DNA of 64,000 bases from the NCBI GenBank assembly GCA_955652395.1, contig CATPBJ010000087.1, positions 1-64,000 on the forward strand, written 5' to 3'. The notes under the pieces were generated by a model. The model made no database searches. It saw only the letters and a list, made by a program, of their open reading frames with translations, and had not been told where the DNA came from. This stretch comes from an uncultured Terriglobales bacterium. GTDB lineage: Bacteria > Acidobacteriota > Terriglobia > Terriglobales > Acidobacteriaceae. A program made the position numbers and the translations under genes. Every line of letters begins with the position of its first letter. Positions within the stretch are counted from its first letter, which is position 1. Below are positions 34,856 through 43,421 of this stretch, in pieces.

Positions 34856-36103
34856 ATGGCCCGCATGATCGATCTCATCCGCGCGTCGGCGGTGCCGTCG
34901 AACCTGATGCAGTCCGCCGCCAAAGGGTCGCTCTCCGTCCCTCCCCGGGAGATGATTGAGATATTGGTGTACCTCGCCGTCCACAGCAAAGTCTTCGGCG
35001 AGCAGGCTCAGCTCACGCTCGCCGGCTGGGACGAAGCGGCATCGCGGGCCGCTGCCGGTGATTCGACGACATCGAAAGAAGTTCTGGACTATCTGGTTTC
35101 TCCGAAGAACCTGCGGCCGGCGCTGCTGTCGGCGCTGCTGGCAAATCCATCGGTATCGGAAGAATCGCTGCTCGAAATGGCGCTCGGCGCCGGGCGTGAC
35201 CTGGTCGATCTGATGTTGAAAAGCGACCGGGTCAGTCGGTCTTCCGCTCTTCGGAATGCTCTGCTCTCGAATCCCAATCTGCGCGGGATTCAATCAGAGA
35301 CCTTCCGCAATAAGCTTGAGCCCGCGGCTCCCGTTAGCGCTCCCGCAGTCGAAGCCCCCGCGGCAGACGCTGCGCCGGAGGCGGTGACGACTGGGCTGGA
35401 GGAGGTTTTTCAGGCGGCATCTGCGAACGAGGTCCACGAAGCAGAAGATGTGCTCGATGAAGGCGTTTTGGCCTATTTCGCCGAGCACGCGAACGAAATC
35501 GCCGCCAAGGCCGAACATCCCTATCAGCCCATCGGTGGCATTCACGAAGAATTCTCTGAGGCGGACAAGCCGCCGGCCGGGCAGGCAGCTACAACTACAG
35601 CATCCGGCAGCAGCATGGCGGGAGCAGCCGCCAAGAAAGCCCCCGTCAAGAAGGCTCAGTTGTCCCCCAAGGAAGAACGGGGCAGCGCCTTGCAGAAAAT
35701 TGCCAAGCTGGACATCAAAGGCCGCATTCAGTTGGCCATGAAAGGTTCGAAGGAAGAACGATCGCTGCTCATCCGCGATGGCACCAAGATCGTGGCTTTG
35801 GCGGTTCTGGAATCTCCCAAGATCAGCGACGGCGAAGTAGAGCGATTTGCCACGCAGAAGAATGTCCTCGAAGCCGTGCTTCGCGGCATACCGATGAAGC
35901 GCCGGTTCGCCAAGAATTATGCGGTCGTGCGCAATCTGGTCTTTAACCCGCGCACGCCCCTCGATCTTTCACTCTCTCTCATGAAGAACTTGCTGGTAGG
36001 CGATCTTCGTAACCTCTCAAACAACAAAGAGATTTCGGACACGGTCCGCAAGCTGGCCACAAAGATGTTCAAGCAAAAGATGGAAAGCAATGCCAAGCGC
36101 TGA
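34856..36103 (+). CDS. Hypothetical protein with helical repeat segments
   Basis: 415 residues, start ATG 34856 after GCAGGAGGAGTTC. Two helical regions (about 1-155 and 270-415) flank an Ala/Pro/Glu-rich low-complexity linker (about 155-265, with VEAPAADAAPEAV and AAKKAPVKKAQ). Each helical region has repeat-like units such as LRPALLSALLANPSVSEESL, SALRNALLSNPNLRG and YAVVRNLVFNPRTPLDLSLS. The pattern L..L..NP..... is reminiscent of leucine-rich-variant or HEAT-like repeats. No catalytic motif, signal peptide or membrane helix. A large hairpin follows the stop. I recall relatives only in acidobacteria. Confidence 0.75.
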   Translation: MARMIDLIRASAVPSNLMQSAAKGSLSVPPREMIEILVYLAVHSKVFGEQAQLTLAGWDEAASRAAAGDSTTSKEVLDYLVSPKNLRPALLSALLANPSVSEESLLEMALGAGRDLVDLMLKSDRVSRSSALRNALLSNPNLRGIQSETFRNKLEPAAPVSAPAVEAPAADAAPEAVTTGLEEVFQAASANEVHEAEDVLDEGVLAYFAEHANEIAAKAEHPYQPIGGIHEEFSEADKPPAGQAATTTASGSSMAGAAAKKAPVKKAQLSPKEERGSALQKIAKLDIKGRIQLAMKGSKEERSLLIRDGTKIVALAVLESPKISDGEVERFATQKNVLEAVLRGIPMKRRFAKNYAVVRNLVFNPRTPLDLSLSLMKNLLVGDLRNLSNNKEISDTVRKLATKMFKQKMESNAKR

Positions 36104-36104
36104 C

Positions 36105-36162
36105 CTCGGCAGGAACCACGCGGGGACAGCCGCCCTCGACTGTCCTCGTGGTTCTTGCCGAG
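36105..36162. repeat. Long hairpin after the 34856-36103 gene
   Basis: CTCGGCAGGAACCACG...GGGGACAG pairs with CTGTCCTCGTGGTTCTTGCC GAG across a short loop; about 24 paired positions with few mismatches. It starts two bases after the stop codon. It could act as a transcript-end stabiliser or terminator although no T run follows; it may also be a dispersed palindrome. Confidence 0.6.
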
Positions 36163-36200
36163 ACTGGCTTTCCCTGCGACCGGCGCACTACAATCCCTGC

Positions 36201-36614
36201 ATGGTTTCCTTGCCGGAGTCTGATCCCATCACGGACTTGCTCAAGCGTTCCCGGACCATCGCGGTGGTGGGACTGTCCAACAGCCCGCTGCGCCCCAGTC
36301 ACGGCGTGTCCGCGTACATGCAGACGCACGGCTATCGCATCCTTCCGGTCAATCCGAAGATCCACGGCTCTCTGGGAGAGAAAGCGTTCGCGTCATTGCT
36401 CGAGGTCCCGGGAACAATTGATATAGTCAACATTTTTCGCCGGCCTGAATTTGTGGAAGAGGTTGTCGACCAGGCACTCCGCCTGAAGGTGCCTGTGATC
36501 TGGATGCAAGAAGGAGTCGTTCACGAGAAAGCGGCGCAGAAAGCCCGCCAGGCAGGCATCTTCGTCATCATGGACCGCTGCATTCTGAAAGAGCACCGCG
36601 CCCGCTTCGGGTAG
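36201..36614 (+). CDS. CoA-binding domain protein (YccU type)
   Basis: 137 residues from ATG 36201. It is a single Rossmann-like CoA-binding domain: RTIAVVGLSNSPLRPSHGVS, GYRILPVNPKIHGSLGEKAF, DIVNIFRRPEFVEEVVDQAL, VIWMQEGVVHEKAAQKAR, and the end FVIMDRCILKEH. This matches the small YccU family related to the N-terminal half of succinyl-CoA synthetase alpha. The physiological role is unknown. The upstream open frame to 36090 passes through the hairpin and is not likely coding. Confidence 0.88.
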   Translation: MVSLPESDPITDLLKRSRTIAVVGLSNSPLRPSHGVSAYMQTHGYRILPVNPKIHGSLGEKAFASLLEVPGTIDIVNIFRRPEFVEEVVDQALRLKVPVIWMQEGVVHEKAAQKARQAGIFVIMDRCILKEHRARFG

Positions 36615-36711
36615 GGTTCACCTCACAAAGGCACTGCATGAACCACCAAAGCAGCGCCCACGAAATCCAACTCTGGATGGGATTCCCAGCGTGTCCTTCG
36701 TGGCTTATGCT

Positions 36712-37980
36712 CTACGCCTTCACGAAAATGACGGTCGCGTCATCATGCAAGCCTTCGCCATTGGCGAAGCTCCGAACGTCGGCCAAGATAGTTTCGGCCG
36801 AGGCCCGCGGCTGCAGCACATGGTCCCGCATCCGGTCCGCGCCGTACTCTTCGTCGGACAGGCCGGTGGCCTCGGTAATCCCGTCACTGTAGAAGACCAG
36901 ACGCGAACCTTTGGAGAGCTGCACTCGGCTCTCGGAGAATTCCCCGGTGCCCAGCCCCAGCGGCATTCCGCGTTCACTGTCCAGAAAGCGCGCACCGTGT
37001 TCATCGACCAGCAGCGGCCGCAGATGACCGGCGCTGGAAAAGGTCAATTCCCGGGTCGATGGATTGAGCACTGCCAGTAGCATGGTGACAAACTTACCGG
37101 AGGGAAAATCTTCGACCAGCAAGCGATTCAGACGAGTCAGAACTTCTCCCGGGCCGCTGCAGGTCTGCGCCAGGGAGCGCAGCATGCCGCGAGTAGCAGA
37201 CATCAGCAGGGCAGCCGCCGTGCCTTTTCCCGAAACATCCGCCAGCACCAGGCCCCAGCATCCGTCGTCGAAAGCAATAAAATCGTACCAGTCTCCTCCC
37301 ACCGCGCCCGCCGGAATTGACAGGCCGGAAACCGCGAAGCCGGGAATATAGGGGGAACTCTTGGGCAATAACGCCTCTTGGATGGCGCGCGCTTCGCTTG
37401 CCTCCTGGGTCATCCTCTGCCGTTCATGCCGTTCGTGCTGAAAGCGGCGCGCATTATGCACGGCGACTGCGACATGTTCGCACAGTCCCTGCAACCAGCG
37501 CAGATGCTCACGCGTGAAGGCGTCCAGTTCGTGATGGGAAGCCGCGAACACTCCCACCAGCCGACCATCCACGAGCAGAGGGATGGCCACTTCAGAGAGT
37601 GTGGTTGCCTCGCAGGCGATGTAGTAGGGATCCTGGCGAACGTCGGGTGCGTAGCGTATCTGCCCGGTGGACGCAACGTAACCCACCAGACCTTCTTTCC
37701 CCACTTTCAACCGCGCGCCCTTGCCGTGAAGGGTGCAGCCATGGACGCCGGCCATCTCCAGCTCCCCCCGCTCTTCGTCATGCAAGTACACAGTTGTTTC
37801 CACACAGCAGAACGCTGCAGCCACGTCGTCCACAATCTTGTTTATGAGTTCATCCAGGTCGAGGATGGAGGTAATCTTCTGCGACCATTTCTGCAGTTTG
37901 AGCAGATGTTCGACCTGATCGAGCTGCACTGGACGAATAGCGCCCGTGTCGGAAACAAGAGATCTTGGGCTTGCGGCCAT
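36712..37980 (-). CDS. GAF-domain PP2C (SpoIIE/RsbU-type) serine phosphatase
   Basis: 422 residues from ATG 37980 (MAASPRSLVSDTGAIRP). Residues about 35-185 are a GAF sensor (VETTVYLHDEERGELEMAGV; YYIACEATTLSEVAIPLLVD). A short coiled coil follows, then a PP2C/SpoIIE catalytic domain: AVGGDWYDFIAFDDGCWGLV with metal-binding Asp residues, VSGKGTAAALLMSATRGMLR, FSSAGHLRPLL, and LVFYSDGITEATG. Such enzymes dephosphorylate anti-anti-sigma proteins in partner switching. No STAS or RsbW-type partner is nearby. The upstream frame extension to 38205 overlaps rarA and is not coding. Confidence 0.9.
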   Translation of the reverse strand: MAASPRSLVSDTGAIRPVQLDQVEHLLKLQKWSQKITSILDLDELINKIVDDVAAAFCCVETTVYLHDEERGELEMAGVHGCTLHGKGARLKVGKEGLVGYVASTGQIRYAPDVRQDPYYIACEATTLSEVAIPLLVDGRLVGVFAASHHELDAFTREHLRWLQGLCEHVAVAVHNARRFQHERHERQRMTQEASEARAIQEALLPKSSPYIPGFAVSGLSIPAGAVGGDWYDFIAFDDGCWGLVLADVSGKGTAAALLMSATRGMLRSLAQTCSGPGEVLTRLNRLLVEDFPSGKFVTMLLAVLNPSTRELTFSSAGHLRPLLVDEHGARFLDSERGMPLGLGTGEFSESRVQLSKGSRLVFYSDGITEATGLSDEEYGADRMRDHVLQPRASAETILADVRSFANGEGLHDDATVIFVKA

Positions 37981-38048
37981 GGGGATCCAGCCTCCTTGTG
38001 GGACTAAAGGAAAAGGAAAGAACCTTACATGTGAGTAGATGCCAGGGT

Positions 38049-39443
38049 CTAGGCGCCGGATTCTGTTTTCTGGTTTCGGGAGGAGCCCTTCATGGCTTGG
38101 GAGCGCCGTCGTTTGATCTCTTCCAGCCGCTCCCGAATGCGTTTTTCCACACCTTCGTCGGTGGGCCGGTAATAGACGCGGTCGGTCAGGTTGTCGGGTA
38201 GACACTGCATGTCAGCCACTTTGTCTTCGAGATCGTGGGCGTATTGGTAACCCTGGCCATATCCCAAGACCTTCATCAATCCCGTGGGCGCGTTGCGCAG
38301 GTGGAGTGGAACCGGTTCGGCAGCGGTCCGTTCTACATCCCCCAGGATTGCACCGTAGGCAGTGTAAAGCGCATTGGACTTGGACGCCACGGACAAATAG
38401 ACTACGGCTTGTGCCAGCGCCAGGTTCCCTTCCGGCATGCCGAGAAAATCCACGGCGTCGCGAGCGGCCATGCATTGCGAAAGCGCGTTGGGATCAGCCA
38501 GGCCGATGTCCTCCACTGCCATTCGCACCACGCGGCGTGCGATGTAAAGCGGATCTTCGCCGGCTTCAAGCATTCGCCCCAGCCAGTAAAGCGCGGCGTC
38601 AGGATCGCTGTTGCGCACCGATTTGTGCAGTGCGGAAATGAGATTGTAGTGTTCTTCTCCGGCTTTGTCGTAACGCAGCACCCGCTTTTGCAGGGCGTCC
38701 TGGACGAGTTCGTCGGAAATTTCAGCGCCCGCTTCGTTGCCGTCTTTGTTGTCAACTCGGCCGAGGGCGAGCGAGGCGGCGACTTCCAGCACGTTGTAGG
38801 CGCTGCGGGCGTCGCCGCTGGAATAGGCGGCAATTTTCTTCAGGACATCGTCAGAGGCCCGCAGCTTCATCGCGCCCAGACCTCGTTCTCCATCAGTTAG
38901 CGCGCGCTTCAGCAGCTCGACGATCTGGTCCTCGATCAGAGGCTTGAGTACGTACACCCGGCTGCGCGAGAGCAACGCAGAAATGATTTCGAACGAAGGA
39001 TTCTCCGTCGTGGCGCCAATCAGACGGATGTTGCCTTTCTCGACATGCGGCAGGAAGGCATCCTGCTGGGCCTTGTTGAAGCGATGGATCTCATCAATGA
39101 AGACAATCGTCCGCGTGCCGTATTGCCTGGCGCGTTCGGCGTCGGCCATGACCTGTTTGATCTCCTTGATGCCGGTGAGCACGGCGGAGAACTCAACGAA
39201 CTCGGCCTTGGTGAGACGCGCGATGATCTGCGCCAGGGTAGTCTTGCCGGTTCCGGGCGGCCCCCAGAAGATAAGAGAACCGATGTCGTCCCGCTCAATC
39301 TGGGTCCGCAGCGGCTTGCCCGGGCCCACCAAATGCTCCTGGCCGACGAATTCATCCAGCGTCCGCGGACGCATGCGGTCGGCGAGGGGGCGAGTGCGGT
39401 CGCCGGGGTTATCGCCGCTCGGAATCGTTGGGAACAGGCTCAT
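38049..39443 (-). CDS. rarA: Replication-associated recombination protein A (MgsA/RarA AAA+ ATPase)
   Basis: 464 residues. It acts at stalled replication forks. N-terminal RPLADRMRPRTLDEFVGQEH, Walker A FWGPPGTGKTTLAQIIA, Walker B TIVFIDEIHRFNKAQQDAFL, sensor 1 LIGATTENPSFEI, and SRSRVYVLKPL. The C-terminal tetramerisation part has HYNLISALHKSVRNSDPDAA, LYWLGRMLEAGEDPLYIARR and VRMAVEDIGLADP. The full length is normal. The methyltransferase gene upstream on the same strand is separated by a palindromic repeat. Confidence 0.95.
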   Translation of the reverse strand: MSLFPTIPSGDNPGDRTRPLADRMRPRTLDEFVGQEHLVGPGKPLRTQIERDDIGSLIFWGPPGTGKTTLAQIIARLTKAEFVEFSAVLTGIKEIKQVMADAERARQYGTRTIVFIDEIHRFNKAQQDAFLPHVEKGNIRLIGATTENPSFEIISALLSRSRVYVLKPLIEDQIVELLKRALTDGERGLGAMKLRASDDVLKKIAAYSSGDARSAYNVLEVAASLALGRVDNKDGNEAGAEISDELVQDALQKRVLRYDKAGEEHYNLISALHKSVRNSDPDAALYWLGRMLEAGEDPLYIARRVVRMAVEDIGLADPNALSQCMAARDAVDFLGMPEGNLALAQAVVYLSVASKSNALYTAYGAILGDVERTAAEPVPLHLRNAPTGLMKVLGYGQGYQYAHDLEDKVADMQCLPDNLTDRVYYRPTDEGVEKRIRERLEEIKRRRSQAMKGSSRNQKTESGA

Positions 39444-39455
39444 CTAAAACTCTTT

Positions 39456-39541
39456 CACCACGGAGTCACGGAGGCACAGAGAGAACCTAAGGAATTTCCT
39501 AAGAACTCTCGCGTTCTCCGTGCCTCTGTGCCTCCGTGGTG
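39456..39541. repeat. Palindromic CACCACGGAG...CTCCGTGGTG intergenic element
   Basis: CACCACGGAGTCACGGAGGC followed by ACAGAGAGAAC on the left pairs with GTTCTCCGTGCCTCTGTGCC followed by TCCGTGGTG on the right. The arms are about 33 bases with few mismatches around a 20-base loop. It fills the gap between rarA and the methyltransferase gene. Elements with this end sequence are familiar from many soil bacteria, from memory. Confidence 0.7.
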
Positions 39542-39548
39542 ATGACGG

Positions 39549-40382
39549 TCACTTCCGTTGCCTCATCACTTCATACAGTACGATGCTCGCGGCCACCCCG
39601 GCATTGAGCGACTCCACCTGCGGCGCCTGCGGGATGGCCACGACCTCGTCCATTTCTTTGATCAGGTCCCGCGACAATCCTGCTCCTTCGCTGCCGATAA
39701 AGATAGCCAGCGGCCCCGACAGTTTGGCCTGATCAAGCGGAGTACCCTTGTGCGACGCCGTGGCCACCATCCGCAAGCCCTGTTCTTTCATCAGGGCAAG
39801 CGCATCGGACAGTTTTGCCCGTGCCACCGGTAGCCGGAATACCGAACCCGCCGAGGCCCGCACGACTTTGGGATTGAACGGGCTCACGGTGCCCTCTCCC
39901 AGCACGACGCCACCGGCTCCAAAGGCTTCGGCCGAACGCAGAATTGTTCCCAGATTTCCCGGGTCCTGCACTCCGGCGACGACCAGCAGCGGCCCGGCTT
40001 TAGATTTGGCCAGCGCCTCTTCGAGCGGGAGTTCCTTCCAGCGCGCCAGTGCCGCCACTCCCTGCGGTGCATAGCTGGGGACAGCTCCGGAAAATAGCTT
40101 GTCGGGCAGCAGCAGTGTTTCGACCTGAGCGCCGAGTTGCGATAGCAGTCGCTCAGCTCGGGTGGCCGTCGACTCGCTGAAGAAGACCGCCCGAAGCCGC
40201 AGGCCGCTGCGAATGGCCTCTTCCAGAATGCGGAAGCCTTCAATGGCGCAATAGCCGTCGGAGGTAAGCTCGCCGCGGGAAAAGGCCCGGCGCAGCTCTT
40301 TGACCAGGGCATTGTGCCGTCCCTCGACGCGGCGCAAACGGGTATTCGGATCCCGTTCGCGGGTTGCTGTGGCTTTCTTCAT
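39549..40382 (-). CDS. SpoU/TrmH-family RNA 2'-O-ribose methyltransferase
   Basis: 277 residues. The N-terminal substrate-binding domain (about 18-110) has EGRHNALVKELRRAFSRGEL and AIEGFRILEEAI. The C-terminal knotted SPOUT domain has the three motifs: VVAGVQDPGNLGTILRSAEA, LAIFIGSEGAGLSRDLIKEM and VAIPQAPQVESLNAGVAASI. This arrangement fits rRNA methyltransferases of the RlmB/TsnR group; the target nucleotide cannot be told. Divergent from the YrdC gene. Confidence 0.92.
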   Translation of the reverse strand: MKKATATRERDPNTRLRRVEGRHNALVKELRRAFSRGELTSDGYCAIEGFRILEEAIRSGLRLRAVFFSESTATRAERLLSQLGAQVETLLLPDKLFSGAVPSYAPQGVAALARWKELPLEEALAKSKAGPLLVVAGVQDPGNLGTILRSAEAFGAGGVVLGEGTVSPFNPKVVRASAGSVFRLPVARAKLSDALALMKEQGLRMVATASHKGTPLDQAKLSGPLAIFIGSEGAGLSRDLIKEMDEVVAIPQAPQVESLNAGVAASIVLYEVMRQRK

Positions 40383-40493
40383 GTTCCCGTGAGTTCGCCC
40401 AAATCATACCTGTTCCTCTCGGCTTTCTGCGCTCTCCCATGTTATGTTAGCTTTCGCGATTTCAACACTTGGGGCGGGAAGGGACGACCTGGA

Positions 40494-41141
40494 GTGCGTG
40501 TAGAAATTGTCAAGATCAATTGCGATAACCCGGAGGCGTCACTCATACGCTATGCGGCGGACCAGATTCGTGCCGGCGAAGTGCTGGGCATGCCGACGGA
40601 CACGTTTTACGGATTGGCGGCCGATCCCTTCAACTTGCGCGCGGTGGACCGGGTGTACGACATCAAGTCGCGCTCCCGGCACAAGCCACTGTCGCTGCTG
40701 ATCGCCGACGTGGACCAGGCCGAACAGCTGGCGCAACCCTTGCCCGAAGAGTTCTATACTTTGGCGCGGCGCTTCTGGCCGGGACCGCTCACTGTGATCG
40801 TGAAAGCCTCGTCGCGGCTTCCTCTCAAAGTGACCGCTAACACCGGCAATGTGGCTCTGCGGATTCCCAAGGCTCCGATTCCTCTGGCCGTGGTGCAGGC
40901 GGCGCAGATTCCGATTACTGCCACTTCCGCCAACCTGAGCGGCGAATCTGAGTGCACCACCGCGGTGGCGGTCCGCGATCAGCTCCAGAACCGCATCGCG
41001 ATCATCATCGATGGCGGCCCTTCGCCTCGTGAAGTGGCTTCGACGATCGTTGACCTCACCGACGAAGAAGCACGCTGGCGCATCATGCGAGAAGGCGCCA
41101 TCCCGGCCCAGGAGATTTCCGAGTTTTTCGCGCAAGGATGA
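40494..41141 (+). CDS. Sua5/YciO/YrdC-family protein (threonylcarbamoyl-AMP synthase-like)
   Basis: 215 residues from GTG 40494 (VRVEIVKINCDNPEASLIRY), with GGGAAGGG about ten bases upstream. An ATG at 40314 is in frame but overlaps the divergent gene. The family makes threonylcarbamoyl-adenylate for tRNA t6A. Blocks: GEVLGMPTDTFYGLAADPFN, RVYDIKSRSRHKPLSLLIAD, FWPGPLTVIVKA, VALRIPKAPIPLAVVQAA, TATSANLSGESECTTA, and IIDGGPSPREVASTIVDLTD. Overlaps the next gene by ATGA. Confidence 0.92.
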   Translation: MRVEIVKINCDNPEASLIRYAADQIRAGEVLGMPTDTFYGLAADPFNLRAVDRVYDIKSRSRHKPLSLLIADVDQAEQLAQPLPEEFYTLARRFWPGPLTVIVKASSRLPLKVTANTGNVALRIPKAPIPLAVVQAAQIPITATSANLSGESECTTAVAVRDQLQNRIAIIIDGGPSPREVASTIVDLTDEEARWRIMREGAIPAQEISEFFAQG

Positions 41142-41752
41142 ACCCGGCAGCCGAGCGGCGGCCTAACCCCTGGCCCTTGTGGGTTGTGGCGCTGGTTGCG
41201 ACCGCGGGCGCGGCCTTTCTCGCGATCACCAGCGTCCGCATCGTGCACGAAGCCGGCTTCCAGGAAGTGCATCCCGCCGACGCCATCATCGTCTTCGGCG
41301 CAGCTGAATATGCGGGACGCCCGTCTCCCGTCTTCCGCGCCCGGTTGGATCACGCCTACGACCTGTTCGAACGCGGTGTCGCCCCTGTGGTCATCACGAC
41401 TGGTGGATCAGGCGCCGACCCCACTTTCAGCGAAGGCGGAGTGGGCCACGACTACCTGATGCACCGTGGCATTCCCGAGTCCAAAATGATCGCTGAGACC
41501 CAGGGCTCCGACACCGCATCGTCCTCCGAACGCGTTGCCGTAATTATGAGGACCAACCGGATGCGCAGTTGTGTGGCAGTCAGCGACGCCTACCATGTGT
41601 TCCGCATCCGCAAATTGCTGGAGCATGAAGGAGTGCAGGTGTACGTGGCGCCTCGACCAGACTCTCGTCCGCGGTCGGCATGGCAACGAGCATTAGCGGT
41701 GCTGCGCGAAGCTGCCAGTTATATGCTGTGGAAGCTGAATATTCCGGCATAG
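41138..41752 (+). CDS. DUF218 (YdcF/ElyC-like) membrane-anchored protein
   Basis: 204 residues. One helix at 13-34 (WVVALVATAGAAFLAIT) anchors a DUF218 domain: DAIIVFGAAEYAGRPSPVFR, RLDHAYDLFERGVAPVVITT, GGSGADPTFSEGG, SDTASSSERVAVIMRTN and SDAYHVFRIRKLLEHEG. ElyC in E. coli affects envelope polymer precursor metabolism; the activity here is unknown. The ATG overlaps the YrdC stop, so the two are co-translated. Confidence 0.85.
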   Translation: MNPAAERRPNPWPLWVVALVATAGAAFLAITSVRIVHEAGFQEVHPADAIIVFGAAEYAGRPSPVFRARLDHAYDLFERGVAPVVITTGGSGADPTFSEGGVGHDYLMHRGIPESKMIAETQGSDTASSSERVAVIMRTNRMRSCVAVSDAYHVFRIRKLLEHEGVQVYVAPRPDSRPRSAWQRALAVLREAASYMLWKLNIPA

Positions 41753-41757
41753 CTGCA

Positions 41758-41957
41758 TGTCATCCTGAGTGGAGTGGAAAGTTCGCAAAGCGAACCTTCC
41801 GTGGAGTCGAAGGCGGAATTGAAAATCTTAGGAATTCAGGTTCTGAGGGTCGACGGAGCAAGCAGGACGCGCACCCGCGCGATCAATATGCTCCGAGGGG
41901 TCCTTCGACTCCGAGACTGCTTCGCGAAGCGAAGCAGCTTCTCCGCTCAAGATGACA
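41758..41957. repeat. Terminal-inverted-repeat intergenic element (TGTCATCCTGAG type)
   Basis: The left end TGTCATCCTGAGTGGAG and the right end, reverse complemented, TGTCATCTTGAGCGGAG match at 15 of 17 positions. Inside are hairpins GGAAAGTTCGC/GCGAACCTTCC and CTGCTTCGCGAAGCGAAGCAG, and GGAGTCGAAGG/CCTTCGACTCC. The stop codon of the DinB gene lies in the right end. A related fragment TCCTGAGCGAAGTCGAAAG is at about 61538. Confidence 0.7.
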
Positions 41958-42480
41958 ACCATCCCATCTTCTTCCTCAGCTCGGTGATGTGGGCCACGTG
42001 GTGCCGTCCGTGCCAGGAATACAACGCCAGGTTCTTTTCCAGCGGCACGATTCCCAGCTCGGGATGATTGAACGCGCGCTTCCACTCCTGCGCTTGGAGC
42101 GAGCGCAAGAGGCGCACCCATCGGTTGTGCAGAGAGTCGAGCAGCGACAGCGAAACTTCCAACGGCGTGGACTCGACATCCGGCAGGTTCGCCCAGCGAT
42201 CCTCCATATACGGCTTGATCGTCGGCGCATCCTCCGTCAGCGCCAGTTTGAAGCGGATGTAGGCGTTCATGTGGCTCTCCGGCACATGGTGGACGACTTG
42301 CCGCACCGTCCATCCGCCATCGCGGTAGGGAGTTTCGATCTGCTGTGGCGAAAGCCCGTGCACCGCCGCCCGCAAAGCAGCCGGAGTCTGCTCGATATCA
42401 TTGATGAATTTCTGACGCTGTTCTTCGTCCGGCACACCGTCAAAGATAAATTTTCCGATGGGATAACGGGGATCGCTCAT
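41947..42480 (-). CDS. DinB/YfiT-family putative metal-dependent hydrolase or thiol S-transferase
   Basis: 177 residues from ATG 42480 (MSDPRYPIGKFIFDG). It is a four-helix-bundle DinB fold with the metal-binding His triad: VRQVVHHVPESHMNAYIRFK and YSWHGRHHVAHITELRKKMG. The start PRYPIGKF is typical of the YfiT/BstA branch, related to bacillithiol S-transferases; whether this organism makes bacillithiol is not shown here. The last codons and stop fall within the inverted-repeat element. Confidence 0.88.
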   Translation of the reverse strand: MSDPRYPIGKFIFDGVPDEEQRQKFINDIEQTPAALRAAVHGLSPQQIETPYRDGGWTVRQVVHHVPESHMNAYIRFKLALTEDAPTIKPYMEDRWANLPDVESTPLEVSLSLLDSLHNRWVRLLRSLQAQEWKRAFNHPELGIVPLEKNLALYSWHGRHHVAHITELRKKMGWLSS

Positions 42481-42653
42481 TTTTCTCTCCATCACCATAC
42501 GCTCATCACAACATGGCGAGAACAGGAAACGCGAAAAGCTGCGGAAAAGCCATGAATAACGACCGGCAGAGCTAAATTTCTGAGACAGATGTTGTTTAAG
42601 GGTGTGTTGGTTGGCTCACAACCTATAAACGCGGCGCTTAGAAATTCAGTTTG

Positions 42654-43421
42654 CTATCTCACCAGCGCGAGAATCCGCACTGGAGCCGTTGAGCCTCCCG
42701 CCACTTTCACGGGAGCCACCATGGCGACGGCACCGTTGGCGGGCATGCGGTCAAGGTTGGCCACATTGGTCAGAAGATAAAGCCCGTGCTCGAGCGCATA
42801 TTGATCCACGGCGGATTTTCTGGCCGAGCCGCGATCCAGATTGGCAGTATCGATGCCCAGCCCGAGAGCATTGCGCCCTTCGGCGAGGAAGCGGGCTGCG
42901 TCCTCGGAGTATCCGGGAAAGTGCGTGCTGCCTTTGGCATCGGCATTGCGGTAGTTTCTGATGGAGTTCCAGCGCGAGCCCCATCCCGTACGCGCCATTA
43001 CGACCGCCCCCAGCGGGATCTGCCCGTTGGTTTGCTCCCAGCGTGCGATGTCCTGCACAGAAATCTCATAGTCGGGGTTGCTCTTTGCGCTGGCGCTGAC
43101 ATCGAGCACTACCAGCGGCCCAATTAGACGGCCAGCTGGAATCTGATCGACTGTCCACATGCCAGAACGCAAACGGGCAGGAGCATCGATGCGGGTAGCA
43201 AATTGTTCGGACGCCTCTGACGTCGTCTTTTCTGACCACGCCACGGTTTCGAGCCGATAGCCGGTTGTCTGCACCTTTTCTAAACTGCTCGCCGGCAACG
43301 AATGCGTAAGGTCCATAACCTCGCGGAAGCCACCCGGCTGGGTCGTCTCCGGACGCTGTTGGGCGAAAAGGAACAGTGCCAGCGCCAGCACAGAACCGAT
43401 AACAAACGTCTGAATCTTCAT
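42654..43421 (-). CDS. Exported cyclase-family protein lacking the metal-binding histidines
   Basis: 255 residues with an N-terminal signal (FVIGSVLALALFLFAQQ). The fold is that of the putative cyclase/kynurenine formamidase family (VMDLTHSLPA near the start, PLVVLDVSASA, DIARWEQTNGQIPLGAVVMA, RTGWGSRW, HFPGYSEDAARFL, GLGIDTANLDRG). The metal-binding motif HxGTHxDxPxH is changed to QFATRIDAPAR at 73-83, so three of its histidines are lost. It is probably catalytically dead or has a different role. No partner genes nearby. Confidence 0.8.
   Translation of the reverse strand: MKIQTFVIGSVLALALFLFAQQRPETTQPGGFREVMDLTHSLPASSLEKVQTTGYRLETVAWSEKTTSEASEQFATRIDAPARLRSGMWTVDQIPAGRLIGPLVVLDVSASAKSNPDYEISVQDIARWEQTNGQIPLGAVVMARTGWGSRWNSIRNYRNADAKGSTHFPGYSEDAARFLAEGRNALGLGIDTANLDRGSARKSAVDQYALEHGLYLLTNVANLDRMPANGAVAMVAPVKVAGGSTAPVRILALVR

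Noticed and set aside
36712-38205. Phosphatase gene start at 38205
   Set aside because: The extra 75 codons overlap the end of rarA and do not look like protein; ATG 37980 starts right before the sensor domain.
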